From positions 1-45,414 of the forward strand of contig JACJYG010000017.1 in the NCBI GenBank assembly GCA_020636215.1: DNA of 45,414 nt, given 5' to 3'. The position numbers were made by a program, and so were the translations under genes. Below the pieces are notes generated by a model, which made no database searches, was not told the origin of the DNA, and saw only the letters and a list, made by a program, of their open reading frames with translations. Shown here piece after piece: positions 31,244 through 39,888 of the stretch (its first letter is position 1; every line of letters starts with the position of its first letter). The stretch is from Lewinellaceae bacterium. Lineage in GTDB: Bacteria; Bacteroidota; Bacteroidia; Chitinophagales; Saprospiraceae.

Positions 31244-32950
31244 TTAACCTCTATTGTCCATAGAGGCCAGGTAGTAGACCTCTTCCCTTGACAACTCACG
31301 TATCGATCCATCCTGGAAATGGATCAGCCGGTCCGACACGTTCCAATATTGCTGGTCGTGCGACACCACGAGCACCGTTTTATTACGGGCCCTTAATTCC
31401 GGGAGGATCTCGAAGTAGAACTTATCCCGGAACTGCGGATCCAGGTCGGCCGCCACTTCGTCAAATACATAAATGGGCTTGTCCTCAAATATAGCAATGG
31501 CCAGGGCGAGTCGTTTTCGCTGGCCGCTGGAAAGCTTGATAGATGTAAAGGCGCCATTTTCGTAAACCGTTTTTTCCCGAGGGAGCCCCATGTTCTCCAG
31601 CAGAGCATTTACCGCTGCGGGCTGGATCTTCCCTTCCACGCCATAAATTTTATCATACAAGTAATAGTCGCTGAAAATGATGGAAAACAAATTTCGGTAC
31701 TGCTGTCGATTGAGGCTATTGACCACTAAACCCCGGCCGTTTACACCGTCCAGTTCAATGAATCCCGACTGGGGTGCATACAAACCGGTGAGCAATTTGA
31801 GAAAGCTGGATTTGCCGGAGCCGTTGCCGCCAGTTATGAAGATCAACTCCCCTTTCCGAATGGCCAGGTCAATCGGCCCCACTGAAAACCCTGCTACCAG
31901 GCTATTCCCGGCAGGATATTGATAGCTCAGCTCTTTCAAACGTATAGTGTCTTGAAAAGGAAGCTGCCGGTAGTTAACCGGAGAATAGGGTTCCAGCTTT
32001 TGGCCCTGCATTTCCTTTATTTCGTCCTCCATCTGATTTTCCAGGTCTATAATGTTGCGAGCGGAGTTGCTGGCGTCAGTCAATCTTGGGATGAAGAAAA
32101 TGACCGCCGTCAGCGGCCCGATAATGAAAATAACAGAAGCTATAACCTTGGTGATAACAATAGCGTGCTCGGGATGCAATTTTGGCAGCACAAACAAAAT
32201 GGCGCCCAGTATCAGGTAGAATAGTGTTTGTGACAAAACCAGGGTTTTGTTATAGACTTTGCCGGTCTTTATTCTTTGGTCCCTGTTGGCATTATTGACT
32301 TCAACGTAAGCGTTAAATACATCTTCATTTTTACGGCGGTTGATCTTGACCTCCTTAAATCCAAAGAAGACCCCTCCCAGCTTTTCAAAATATTCTGTTT
32401 CCTTTTTTGACGCTTCTTTGAACATGGCGCTTACAGACCTGGCAATCTCTAAATGGTATAATACTATTATCCCTATGCCCAGAGCGACCAGAAAGAAGGA
32501 CCATATCGAAATAATGGCAACATAGCATAATGCAAAGAGGATCATGACCACCTGCTGAATGTTCATGACGAGAACCGCAGAGGTGTAAGAGATGATACTA
32601 GTGTCCTGAGTAATGCGGGCATATATGCTGGAGGTTCCGTACTTTTCCATGGTAGCCAGTTCTGTGAGGCGCACCTTGTCCACCAGGCGGCGCCGGACCC
32701 CGCAGACGATCGACTCCACCATTTCGGAAAATTTATCTAACAGGTATCGCTGGCTGAAAAAGAGCAGGCCTAAACACAGCATATACATGATCAGATATTC
32801 CCAGTTCTGTTCACTTTTATTCACTGTTTCCGCCGCCGCGTTGATTGTCGCCAGCAAAAGGGCGTTGGTTACACCTGAGACAATAGTGAATAAGATCAAG
32901 GCCTTGGATAATATTGCCGTTTCTCTTCTAAGTAGTACGAATAATTCCAA
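31244..32950 (-). CDS. Cyclic-peptide-type ABC exporter (permease-ATPase fusion)
   Basis: The protein has 568 residues with an N-terminal permease half of about six helices and a C-terminal ATPase, the layout of SyrD/PvdE-type exporters that move nonribosomal peptides out of the cytoplasm. Walker A is GGNGSGKSSFLKLL (about 375), the signature LSSGQRKRLALA (about 472), Walker B PIYVFDEVAADLD, and the H-loop VVSHD. All are intact. The linker motif FKEVKINRRKNEDVF is shared with the fragment at 4717-5057. It is the last gene of the carbamoyl/glycosyl/cyclitol operon, after a 76-bp gap, and is the natural exporter candidate for the peptide made by the NRPS. Length fits the family. Confidence 0.92.
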   Translation of the reverse strand: MELFVLLRRETAILSKALILFTIVSGVTNALLLATINAAAETVNKSEQNWEYLIMYMLCLGLLFFSQRYLLDKFSEMVESIVCGVRRRLVDKVRLTELATMEKYGTSSIYARITQDTSIISYTSAVLVMNIQQVVMILFALCYVAIISIWSFFLVALGIGIIVLYHLEIARSVSAMFKEASKKETEYFEKLGGVFFGFKEVKINRRKNEDVFNAYVEVNNANRDQRIKTGKVYNKTLVLSQTLFYLILGAILFVLPKLHPEHAIVITKVIASVIFIIGPLTAVIFFIPRLTDASNSARNIIDLENQMEDEIKEMQGQKLEPYSPVNYRQLPFQDTIRLKELSYQYPAGNSLVAGFSVGPIDLAIRKGELIFITGGNGSGKSSFLKLLTGLYAPQSGFIELDGVNGRGLVVNSLNRQQYRNLFSIIFSDYYLYDKIYGVEGKIQPAAVNALLENMGLPREKTVYENGAFTSIKLSSGQRKRLALAIAIFEDKPIYVFDEVAADLDPQFRDKFYFEILPELRARNKTVLVVSHDQQYWNVSDRLIHFQDGSIRELSREEVYYLASMDNRG

Positions 32951-33026
32951 TACTTTGAGCGTTTACATGAAAAGATATAAATTACAACAAGCATTTCTGT
33001 AAGCTAAAAAGTGAATTATCGCGCGC

Positions 33027-33281
33027 TTACCTGCTGGCGCCTCCCATTTCTATCCCAAAGAAAGCTTGTATGCCTAAACATAATAAGCCTCCTATCAGCA
33101 AGATAATAATGAGTATCTCCCATATATCTCTTTTAGATCTCAAGTCGGAGCCCCCATCTTGATTGAAACCTTCACATGAATCATAGAAAATAAGATTCGT
33201 TCTACGGTCCTCCTGCTCTTTTTGAGCTCTGTAGTATTCTTCAGATGGCATATCGAGGATGGTTTTTTCATTCTTATGCAA
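33027..33281 (-). CDS. Small single-pass membrane protein (84 aa)
   Basis: The protein has a charged N-terminal half (MPSEEYYRAQKEQEDRRTN) and one membrane helix near residues 54-76 (WEILIIILLIGGLLCLGIQAFF), ending in GGASR. I recognise no family. It overlaps the GT4 gene by 8 bp and precedes the exporter, so it is translated as part of the operon; it might be an exporter accessory. Confidence 0.6.
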   Translation of the reverse strand: MHKNEKTILDMPSEEYYRAQKEQEDRRTNLIFYDSCEGFNQDGGSDLRSKRDIWEILIIILLIGGLLCLGIQAFFGIEMGGASR

Positions 33282-34356
33282 GCTTTAATAAAGTAGCTAA
33301 CCTTTTCATAGATTTTTCAGGATCACAAATATTGACAAACCCTTCTTTGATGTTCTGGGACAATTCCAGCCGGTAACCTTCATCTTCAATATGCTTTTTG
33401 AGCACAGCAGCCAGCGCTTCCACATCATTAGGCGGCACTAAATCCCCCATTTTCAAGGCTTGCTGTTCCAAAATTTCTTTTGCTCCTCCAATACTTGTGG
33501 CTACAATAGGCGTTCCGGCAAGCAAAGCTTCTATGAAGACCAATCCGAAGGGTTCCGGCAACCTGTTAGGATGGACAAATACATCAGCTGACGTCAAATA
33601 GTCCGATACATTCTCTTCATAACCAACGAACTCCACTTTATCGCCAATACCTAATTCTTGAGCCCTTTCCCTGTTTTTTTCCTGGTATTTTTTCTCTGTC
33701 TTTCTTTCTGAACCACCGACTACGATAAAGCGAAAAGGGAGCTTCCTTATTTTGCCCAGAGCTTCTATAATGTCTGCAAGGCCCTTATATTCTACCATTC
33801 TGCCAACGTAAATGAAACTTATTGCTTCTTGTTTTACCGTTTTCCTTTCAATAAAGGATCTTGTATATGGAGGATACAAAAAGTCGGATTTCATATCAGG
33901 CCATAATTGTTTGACTTCCTCTTCTACATGACGACTGCCACATATAGCAAAATCCGGCATTTTGCTTCTTAATTTTTTGTAAAATCCCGACCTCAATCGA
34001 AGACCCGAAGAGTGAATCCATAGTACCTTTTTAACAGGCAGAAATTGTAACACAGGCCAGGCTAAGGCATGGCTCTCTATCTCATGGCTTACCACTATTT
34101 CGGCTTGATGTTTTTTAAGTATCCTAATGAGTTGTATCCAGGCAGGAAGTAGCGTCCAGGGTTTTCCCACCTGTGGTGCTGGTACGATCTCTACTTTGGC
34201 GCCCCTTTTTTCCAATTCAGAACTCAATTGCCCTCTGTAACACAACACAAAGACTGTTTCGAGTTCCGGCGAAAAGAAGTTATACTCAAACAGGCTGGAC
34301 AGGACTGTATTCACCCCGCCATACCAATTGCTATTATAGAAATAAATAACTTTCAT
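33274..34356 (-). CDS. Glycosyltransferase family 4
   Basis: The 360-residue enzyme has GT-B fold features: the N-terminal glycine loop in YNSNWYGGVNTVLSSL, FIYVGRMVEYKGLADIIEAL at the start of the nucleotide-sugar domain, and the EPFGLVFIEALLAGTPIVA motif near 279, whose glutamate contacts the donor. It is a retaining transferase by family; donor and acceptor cannot be read. GT4 enzymes glycosylate 2-deoxystreptamine in aminoglycoside pathways, and the cyclase gene next door makes a cyclitol acceptor plausible here. It begins 42 bp after the cyclase and overlaps the following small gene. This stretch of the operon is visibly more AT-rich than the NRPS genes, which may indicate a separate origin. 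Confidence 0.88.
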   Translation of the reverse strand: MKVIYFYNSNWYGGVNTVLSSLFEYNFFSPELETVFVLCYRGQLSSELEKRGAKVEIVPAPQVGKPWTLLPAWIQLIRILKKHQAEIVVSHEIESHALAWPVLQFLPVKKVLWIHSSGLRLRSGFYKKLRSKMPDFAICGSRHVEEEVKQLWPDMKSDFLYPPYTRSFIERKTVKQEAISFIYVGRMVEYKGLADIIEALGKIRKLPFRFIVVGGSERKTEKKYQEKNRERAQELGIGDKVEFVGYEENVSDYLTSADVFVHPNRLPEPFGLVFIEALLAGTPIVATSIGGAKEILEQQALKMGDLVPPNDVEALAAVLKKHIEDEGYRLELSQNIKEGFVNICDPEKSMKRLATLLKLA

Positions 34357-34398
34357 GCTCGATGATTGACTGTGATTGGATTTATAATCCTATGGGGC

Positions 34399-35529
34399 TT
34401 AAAGATTGGACAGGGTTTTATTCAAGAGCGCTACCGGCACCTTACTGAGGTAGTGATGCTCCTTGTCGGCTGCTACTTCTCCAATGCCCCGAAGTAGGAT
34501 CATAGGGACCTCATCTTTTGCTGTAGGAATATATCCTCTTTTGTTATCGTTCATGACGTATCGCATAATGGCTGCTCTATCGGGCTTTTCGGCGGGAAAG
34601 GCCGGTTGTAGTTTGGCTATCAATTGCTGATGAATATCCAGGCTTTCATTTGGCAGCAAGCCCATCGCATTTGAAATGACGGCGGCATATTTCATACCGA
34701 GGGCAATGGATTCCCCGTGCGATAGTTCTCCTTTACAACTGAGCTCAATCCCATGGCCTATGGTGTGGCCGTATTCAAAAATGATGGCCTGTTGCTTTTC
34801 AAATGGGTCGAGGTGCAAGAGACTGCTCTTTGCTTCCACTCCTAGCTCCACCATTCTGATCAAATTTTCTTCGGAAGTTTCTCCGGAGATGGCCATAAGG
34901 ACTTCCTGGTATTGCCTGCCCCCGAAGATCAAAGCATTCTTTACGAGCTCTCCCTTACCCGACCTGATGTGTTTTTCCGGTAGCGTGGCCAGAAAGGCCG
35001 TATCAGCCAGAATGGCTTCGGGGGAGTAATAGGCGCCCAAAATATTCTTGCTGGAGGCATGATTGACGGCTTGTTTGCAGGAAGTGACCGAGTCATGCAT
35101 GGCCAGCAGCGTAGTAGGCATATGTACCAGCCGAATGCCTCGGAACAATAAGGAGGCAGCCAATCCTGCGATGTTGCCAATTACCCCCCCACCTAGTGGG
35201 ACAATGATGGATTTCCTGGTGCATTCAGAAGCCAGAATTTGAGAACAAAGGGATGAAATAGTAGTGATATTTTTTTCTGTTTCCCCAGGGGCAATGCTTA
35301 CCCATGCGCATCTAAATTGAGATTGGAACGTTCCTAAAATGACTTCTTTATAAATCCCGGAAACCGTCTCATCTGCGACAATGAACACTTTATCCGGCCT
35401 CAGGCCGCCAATGATTTGCGCAAATTCTCTTGCGCAATTACTCCCCAGATAATAAGGGATCTTTCTTGAGCCTATTCTGAAATCCAGTTTTTGGACTACA
35501 GAGTTCTTGACGTTGATGTCATTATACAT
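34399..35529 (-). CDS. Sugar-phosphate cyclase, 2-deoxy-scyllo-inosose synthase-like
   Basis: The 376-residue enzyme belongs to the dehydroquinate-synthase superfamily, and its details match 2-deoxy-scyllo-inosose synthase (BtrC type), which converts glucose 6-phosphate to the carbocycle of 2-deoxystreptamine. PLGGGVIGNIAG (112-122) is the NAD loop. The zinc ligands expected from the family are Glu194 (GELVKN), His255 (FEYGHTIGH) and His271 (LSHGES). Class-like segments are SCKQAVN, KNILGAYYSP and NDNKRGYI (327-334); primary DHQ synthases differ at these places. I start at 35529 (MYNDINVKNS); an upstream in-frame Met at 35619 would overlap the dehydrogenase gene and add 30 unrelated residues. 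No inosose aminotransferase is in the window. The dehydrogenase upstream could instead reduce the ketone. Function as DOI synthase is inferred from memory of BtrC, not from an alignment run. Confidence 0.82.
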   Translation of the reverse strand: MYNDINVKNSVVQKLDFRIGSRKIPYYLGSNCAREFAQIIGGLRPDKVFIVADETVSGIYKEVILGTFQSQFRCAWVSIAPGETEKNITTISSLCSQILASECTRKSIIVPLGGGVIGNIAGLAASLLFRGIRLVHMPTTLLAMHDSVTSCKQAVNHASSKNILGAYYSPEAILADTAFLATLPEKHIRSGKGELVKNALIFGGRQYQEVLMAISGETSEENLIRMVELGVEAKSSLLHLDPFEKQQAIIFEYGHTIGHGIELSCKGELSHGESIALGMKYAAVISNAMGLLPNESLDIHQQLIAKLQPAFPAEKPDRAAIMRYVMNDNKRGYIPTAKDEVPMILLRGIGEVAADKEHHYLSKVPVALLNKTLSNL

Positions 35530-35569
35530 GATCAATAGTATTTCGTAAAACTGTATTTCTAATCGTTTA

Positions 35570-36325
35570 CTACCAGGGGGTTTTCCCCCCATTGACGCAA
35601 AGTGTCTGGCCCGAAACAAAGCCAGCTTCTTCGCTGGCGAAATAAACTACAGCATCGGCAACATCCTGAGGCACGCCCCAACGCCCTGCCGGAATAGCAG
35701 CGAAATAAGCATTCTTCATTTCCTGAGGGTCTTTCTCATGCCGTTCAACGGGTATCCAACCCGGTTGAATGATATTGACGGTAATACCGAAGGGCGCTAA
35801 TTCTGTCGCCATACTTCTTGTCCATCCGGTTTGTCCTCCTTTGGCGGCCACATAGGCGCTGAAATTGGGTTGGCCGAGCTGATATACTTCACTGCCGATG
35901 TTAATGATGCGCCCCCATTTTTTCCGCTTCATCCCTGCAACAGTAGCTTTGGTTAGTAGAAACGGGCTCTTGACGAAGAAGTCGATCATCTGTTGATAGC
36001 CATCCCAATCGTAAGCTTCAATAGGCTTTTGCGGCTGGTCTGGAGTCGCATTCACGACAAGGATGTCGATTGTTCCCAACTTTTCTTCAATTTCCTGCAC
36101 CATTCTCTGGATTTGGATTGCGTCAGTGGCATTCGCTCTTACCAAGATTCCTTCACATCCTGCATCCTTAAATTCAGCAAATGCACCTTCCGCTTTTTGC
36201 CGGTCATTGGCATAATTAATACAAACTTTAGCTCCTGCTTTACCAAGGGCCAGGGCAGTTTGTTTGCCCAGCCCCTTGCTGCTGCCGGTTACAAGAGCGA
36301 CATGGCCTTTAAGCGAAACAGACAT
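35570..36325 (-). CDS. Short-chain dehydrogenase/reductase
   Basis: The 251-residue classical SDR has TGSSKGLGKQ (cofactor loop, about 14-23), VNATPDQ in place of the usual NNAG, and the catalytic Ser (INIGSEVYQLGQ) with YVAAKGG supplying Tyr and Lys. PGWIPVERHEKDP is the substrate loop. Basic residues after the second strand (NDRQKAEG) leave NAD or NADP preference open. It lies 40 bp before the cyclase and 5 bp after a GT2 gene, so it probably acts on the cyclitol ketone or a derived sugar. It resembles FabG-type reductases too; a primary role is unlikely given its position inside this operon. Confidence 0.87.
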   Translation of the reverse strand: MSVSLKGHVALVTGSSKGLGKQTALALGKAGAKVCINYANDRQKAEGAFAEFKDAGCEGILVRANATDAIQIQRMVQEIEEKLGTIDILVVNATPDQPQKPIEAYDWDGYQQMIDFFVKSPFLLTKATVAGMKRKKWGRIINIGSEVYQLGQPNFSAYVAAKGGQTGWTRSMATELAPFGITVNIIQPGWIPVERHEKDPQEMKNAYFAAIPAGRWGVPQDVADAVVYFASEEAGFVSGQTLCVNGGKTPW

Positions 36326-36330
36326 AGATC

Positions 36331-37233
36331 CTAAATATTAGCCTTGGTGATAAGCTCGTGAAAATCGATTACCTCATTATTCGCGCACTGCCCAATTAAA
36401 TCCCTGACATAGTTATCAAAGTAGAGCTGCGTAATAGGAGTCTGATACTTCTCATGAAAGTATTTACTGTTTTTGGCGCCATCTCGTATTCTTCCATCTA
36501 AATCTACTTCATGGGGCAAGTGCAGAACGGCCGCCTCCCGGCAAAGGGTGATCTTTTTCCCGGCCTGATGCAGGCGATAGCCCAGGTCGTTATCCTCAGT
36601 ACCCCAGTTGCCATCGTAGTTTTCATCAAATAAACCCACTTCAAATAATGATCTGGTGCTTACTGATATGTGGCAGGACCAAAACAAAGTCCAGGGTACG
36701 ATCAGGCCTTCTATTTTATCATTGTATTTACGATAAATGTCTTCCCGCATATCCCAGACTGCTCCATCTTCAACTAAACTGGCAATAGATTTATCGGCTT
36801 CCATAGGATCTATTGGCGTTTTAAGATCATTTTCAGATTCTATGGAATACCCATACACGTAGCCAATAACAGCTAGCTCTTCCGGATATTTTTCATGGAC
36901 GTCTATATGGTGTTGGATGCAATCGTTTTTTAAAATGATCCCCGAGTCCACAAATACACAAATGGCGCCTTCCGCCAGCCGGATGCCCAGGTTTCTTGCC
37001 GAACCCGGCCGGTATCCTTTGTCTATTCGATAGGCATATTTCAGGTTGATTATATTTTCAAATGTTTTAACCATCTGGAAAGTATCGTCAGAAGAGCCGT
37101 CATCAACAACAATAACTTCAAACTCGGCTTTACTGATATTTTGATTGGCCAGGGACCTCAGGGTGTATTCCAAAAGCTGCCGGCGATTGTATGTGGGAAT
37201 GATGACCGAAATTTTAAATTTATCATTCAGCAT
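36331..37233 (-). CDS. GT2-family glycosyltransferase
   Basis: The 300-residue GT-A enzyme has KISVIIPTYNRRQLLEYTL at the N-terminus, EVIVVDDGSSDDTF, then GSARNLGIRLAEGAICVFVDSG where the DXD-equivalent is VDSG. The C-terminal part (WGTEDNDLGYRLHQAG) matches the galactosyl/GalNAc-transferase-like subfamily, whose ED(x)D motif is catalytic. I start at 37233 (MLNDKFKISV), 11 bp inside the preceding gene; the longer frame from 37326 adds 31 residues overlapping it. Acceptor unknown. It is the second of three glycosyltransferases in the operon. Confidence 0.86.
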   Translation of the reverse strand: MLNDKFKISVIIPTYNRRQLLEYTLRSLANQNISKAEFEVIVVDDGSSDDTFQMVKTFENIINLKYAYRIDKGYRPGSARNLGIRLAEGAICVFVDSGIILKNDCIQHHIDVHEKYPEELAVIGYVYGYSIESENDLKTPIDPMEADKSIASLVEDGAVWDMREDIYRKYNDKIEGLIVPWTLFWSCHISVSTRSLFEVGLFDENYDGNWGTEDNDLGYRLHQAGKKITLCREAAVLHLPHEVDLDGRIRDGAKNSKYFHEKYQTPITQLYFDNYVRDLIGQCANNEVIDFHELITKANI

Positions 37234-38116
37234 AAGCAACCGTTTTTTGGATTTCCTCAGGCCTTTTAAGCCCGGCGCGGTACCCACGAGAAACCCCCAT
37301 ACCCTTGGCCAGAGCATAAGAAGCACGGCGCAGATTACCCTTGAAAATTTCCCGTGATGCTTGTTTATAAGACGCGGAGCGTTCCGATTTCAGGAATGCC
37401 TGCGGCAAATAATGGGTTGCCAGAAAATATCCGTTTCCAACTCCGTAGGCATACTCTCTGCGAATTTGTTTCAGGAAGCCATTCTCCTTGAGCGGGTTGG
37501 GGTGCCTTACAATCAAAGTGGCATCGTAGTAAAAACGGTAACCTGCGTCGAGACACTGATGCAGAAAATCTGCTTCGTCACTGCAGGCCCACGGCGTACC
37601 CGCACCCGGCCCCAGCGTCTCATCAAATCGTATCTTTTCCGCAATTGGCGCGCGAAAGAATATGCCGCAGGATATACCATCTTTGTATGCCTTGGCGTAA
37701 TCAACCTCCCGGGATTGATCATTGCCTACTCCCGGAAAAGCATTTTTTTCTTCGTCCAGATCGTAAACTCGGGCGATAAGCCCGTCCAGGGAAGGGTTTT
37801 CCTGAAAAAACAGGGAGGCGCTCCGTAACACTCCCTCCGGATACAGGCAATCGTCATCCGGAAAAGCGACAATATCGCCCTGCACGTGCTTAAACCCTAT
37901 ATTCCTGGCCCGCGACTGGCCGCGTTTTGATTCTCTGAGATGCAAAATTGGAAAATAGGCTTGATAGGAAGCTATCAATCGATCTAATCGCCCATCCAGG
38001 TTCTGATCTACCACGATCACTTGAAAATCGCCATAATCCTGAGCGAGGAATGATTGAAATAAACGCTCCAATTCATTCACCCGGTTCAGAGTCGGTACAA
38101 CTAGAGAGAACTTCAT
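37223..38116 (-). CDS. GT2-family glycosyltransferase
   Basis: The 297-residue GT-A enzyme has FSLVVPTLNRVNELERL, FQVIVVDQNLDGRLD, RGQSRARNIGF and the metal-binding AFPDDDCLYP (DXD). CSDEADFLHQCLDAG supplies the ED(E)-type catalytic region. It starts with an ATGA overlap on the stop of the first carbamoyltransferase (38113-38116), so translation is coupled. Donor and acceptor are unknown; a sugar added to a cyclitol or peptide hydroxyl is the working guess. Confidence 0.86.
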   Translation of the reverse strand: MKFSLVVPTLNRVNELERLFQSFLAQDYGDFQVIVVDQNLDGRLDRLIASYQAYFPILHLRESKRGQSRARNIGFKHVQGDIVAFPDDDCLYPEGVLRSASLFFQENPSLDGLIARVYDLDEEKNAFPGVGNDQSREVDYAKAYKDGISCGIFFRAPIAEKIRFDETLGPGAGTPWACSDEADFLHQCLDAGYRFYYDATLIVRHPNPLKENGFLKQIRREYAYGVGNGYFLATHYLPQAFLKSERSASYKQASREIFKGNLRRASYALAKGMGVSRGYRAGLKRPEEIQKTVAYAE

Positions 38117-39873
38117 AGAACTGAGCTTGTTTGTTGATAAGTATTCACTTCTTTTGGCATATTGCCTTTTGTCAGATAGAAATTCTCTAACACTAGGGTT
38201 TGCACATCATCCTGTTCTCCGAAAACTTTTATCACCTCTTCCGGCCTATGGACAATGGGTTGCCCCGCCACATTCAGAGAAGTATTGCACACCAGAGGGA
38301 TATCCGTCTTTTTGTGGAATTCGTTGATCATTGTCCAATACAGGCCATCTTGTGCTTCCCGGATGAAATGAGGGCGGCACGTAAAGTCGATATGAACTAC
38401 AGCCGGCACCCGGGAGCGCCACTCGGGCCGGATGGTGGCTACCCCCAGCATATATCGATGCAAGCCAGGTTCCATAGCGCCTTCCAGCACCGATCCTGCG
38501 TGTCCCTCCAGAATACTCGGAGCCAAGGGGCGCCACATTTCTCGCCCTTTTAGCTTATTCAAACGGCCGAGCGTTTCTCTATGGGCAGGATTGCCCAGGA
38601 AGCTGCGCCTGCCCAGGGCGCGCGGCCCGAATTCATCCTTTCCTCTGAACCAGGCTACGATCTTGCCGTTTTCCAGGTCGGTGGCTACCTGCTCCGCCAA
38701 TTCATCAGAGGCCAATTTTTGTGGTAGGAAACCGCATTTGCTAATGGCCGAAATAATTTCCTCATCGCTATAAGCCCTTCCGAAAGCAGGGGCTTCCAAC
38801 CTCGTCGGCCTGCTTACCGACGGCTCCAGGGCATAAGACAAGGCCAAAGCTGCGCCAATGCTACAACCCGCATCATTGGCGGCCGGGAACGCATAGAGAT
38901 GCTCAAAAATGTTTTGTCGGCTCAGGTAGGCGTTCATACTGCAATTGAGCGCGCAGCCGCCACTCAGCACCAGGTTTTTTTCACTGGTTAGTTTTTGTAC
39001 GCGTTCTGCCAATTGGTGGCAGATTTCCTCCAGTTTGTGCTGAACCGAAGCTGCCAGATCGACAAAGTGCGCTACATCATAAGCTGCCGAGGATTCTCCG
39101 GCATGCTGATAAGGATAAAAATGATGGGTATAATAGTCATGCCAAAAATCCCCCATGGCAGGCGCCCGTGGCGGCTCGGGAGATCCATCAACCGCTTTCT
39201 GCACCGAAGGGGGTAAAGAGAAGCGTCCTGTTTCTTTATCAAAAAAGAAATCAATTTCCTGCCGGACCTGGCCAAAGGGCGCCAGCCCCATCAGCTTGCC
39301 CGGGCCGGAATGCCCGTTTCGGCCACCTAAGCCGGCAATGCGCCCTGCAGCATTGTAAAACATCCCCAGCGAGTAAAAAATGGGATAGCTTTCGATCAAC
39401 TCAATCTTATTGCCTTCAGCATGATAAAGAGAAATAGATTCTCCTTCTCCCTGGCCATCGATCACGAGCACAGCAGCACTGTTAAAACCGCTGGTGAAAT
39501 AGGCCACAGCTGCATGCGTGTAATGATGTTGTATGAAATGGACAGGAGGCGGGGAACTGTAACCAAACAGCTCAGGCGACAGAATGAAGGGGGTGAGCTC
39601 TTTGGAAATGCTTATGTCCTTCGATATTTTCTCGCCCGATCTAAGTGCTGGGAGCCAACCAAAAGCAATATAATCGATATCGGAAAGTTGAAGGCCTGCA
39701 TATTGCAAACAGGCTCTAGCTGCATCAGAAGCTCCCTGGCCCATAGCATAACGTGTTCGGGTCAGCCGTTCCTGCTCAATGGCAAACACGATCTTATTAT
39801 CCTCGATTAAAGCTGCCGAGCCGTCATGCGCAAGGGGGCTGTCTGTACTACCTATGATTCCTAATATTTTCAT
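38113..39873 (-). CDS. NodU/CmcH-family O-carbamoyltransferase (third in tandem)
   Basis: The 586-residue enzyme has the two-part layout of TobZ/NodU/CmcH, which make carbamoyl-AMP from carbamoyl phosphate and ATP and pass it to a hydroxyl. The Kae1-like half shows MKILGIIGSTDS, HDGSAALIEDNKIVFAIEQE, the metal-binding QHHYTHAAVAYF, and SGGCALNCSMNAYLS. The C-terminal YrdC-like half shows FRGKDEFGPRALGRRSFLGN, MWRPLAPSIL and CNTSLNVAGQP. It is most diverged from its two upstream paralogues and may use another hydroxyl. It follows the middle copy by 15 bp. The substrate is inferred to be the sugar/cyclitol part. Confidence 0.93.
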   Translation of the reverse strand: MKILGIIGSTDSPLAHDGSAALIEDNKIVFAIEQERLTRTRYAMGQGASDAARACLQYAGLQLSDIDYIAFGWLPALRSGEKISKDISISKELTPFILSPELFGYSSPPPVHFIQHHYTHAAVAYFTSGFNSAAVLVIDGQGEGESISLYHAEGNKIELIESYPIFYSLGMFYNAAGRIAGLGGRNGHSGPGKLMGLAPFGQVRQEIDFFFDKETGRFSLPPSVQKAVDGSPEPPRAPAMGDFWHDYYTHHFYPYQHAGESSAAYDVAHFVDLAASVQHKLEEICHQLAERVQKLTSEKNLVLSGGCALNCSMNAYLSRQNIFEHLYAFPAANDAGCSIGAALALSYALEPSVSRPTRLEAPAFGRAYSDEEIISAISKCGFLPQKLASDELAEQVATDLENGKIVAWFRGKDEFGPRALGRRSFLGNPAHRETLGRLNKLKGREMWRPLAPSILEGHAGSVLEGAMEPGLHRYMLGVATIRPEWRSRVPAVVHIDFTCRPHFIREAQDGLYWTMINEFHKKTDIPLVCNTSLNVAGQPIVHRPEEVIKVFGEQDDVQTLVLENFYLTKGNMPKEVNTYQQTSSVL

Positions 39874-39888
39874 TTTCTTCCTGTTTCT

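Noticed and set aside
34399..35619. Plain 3-dehydroquinate synthase (aroB) of the shikimate pathway
   Set aside because: The segments that separate the subfamilies look like DOI synthase, and the gene lies in a tailoring operon. I keep DHQ synthase only as a lower-probability alternative.
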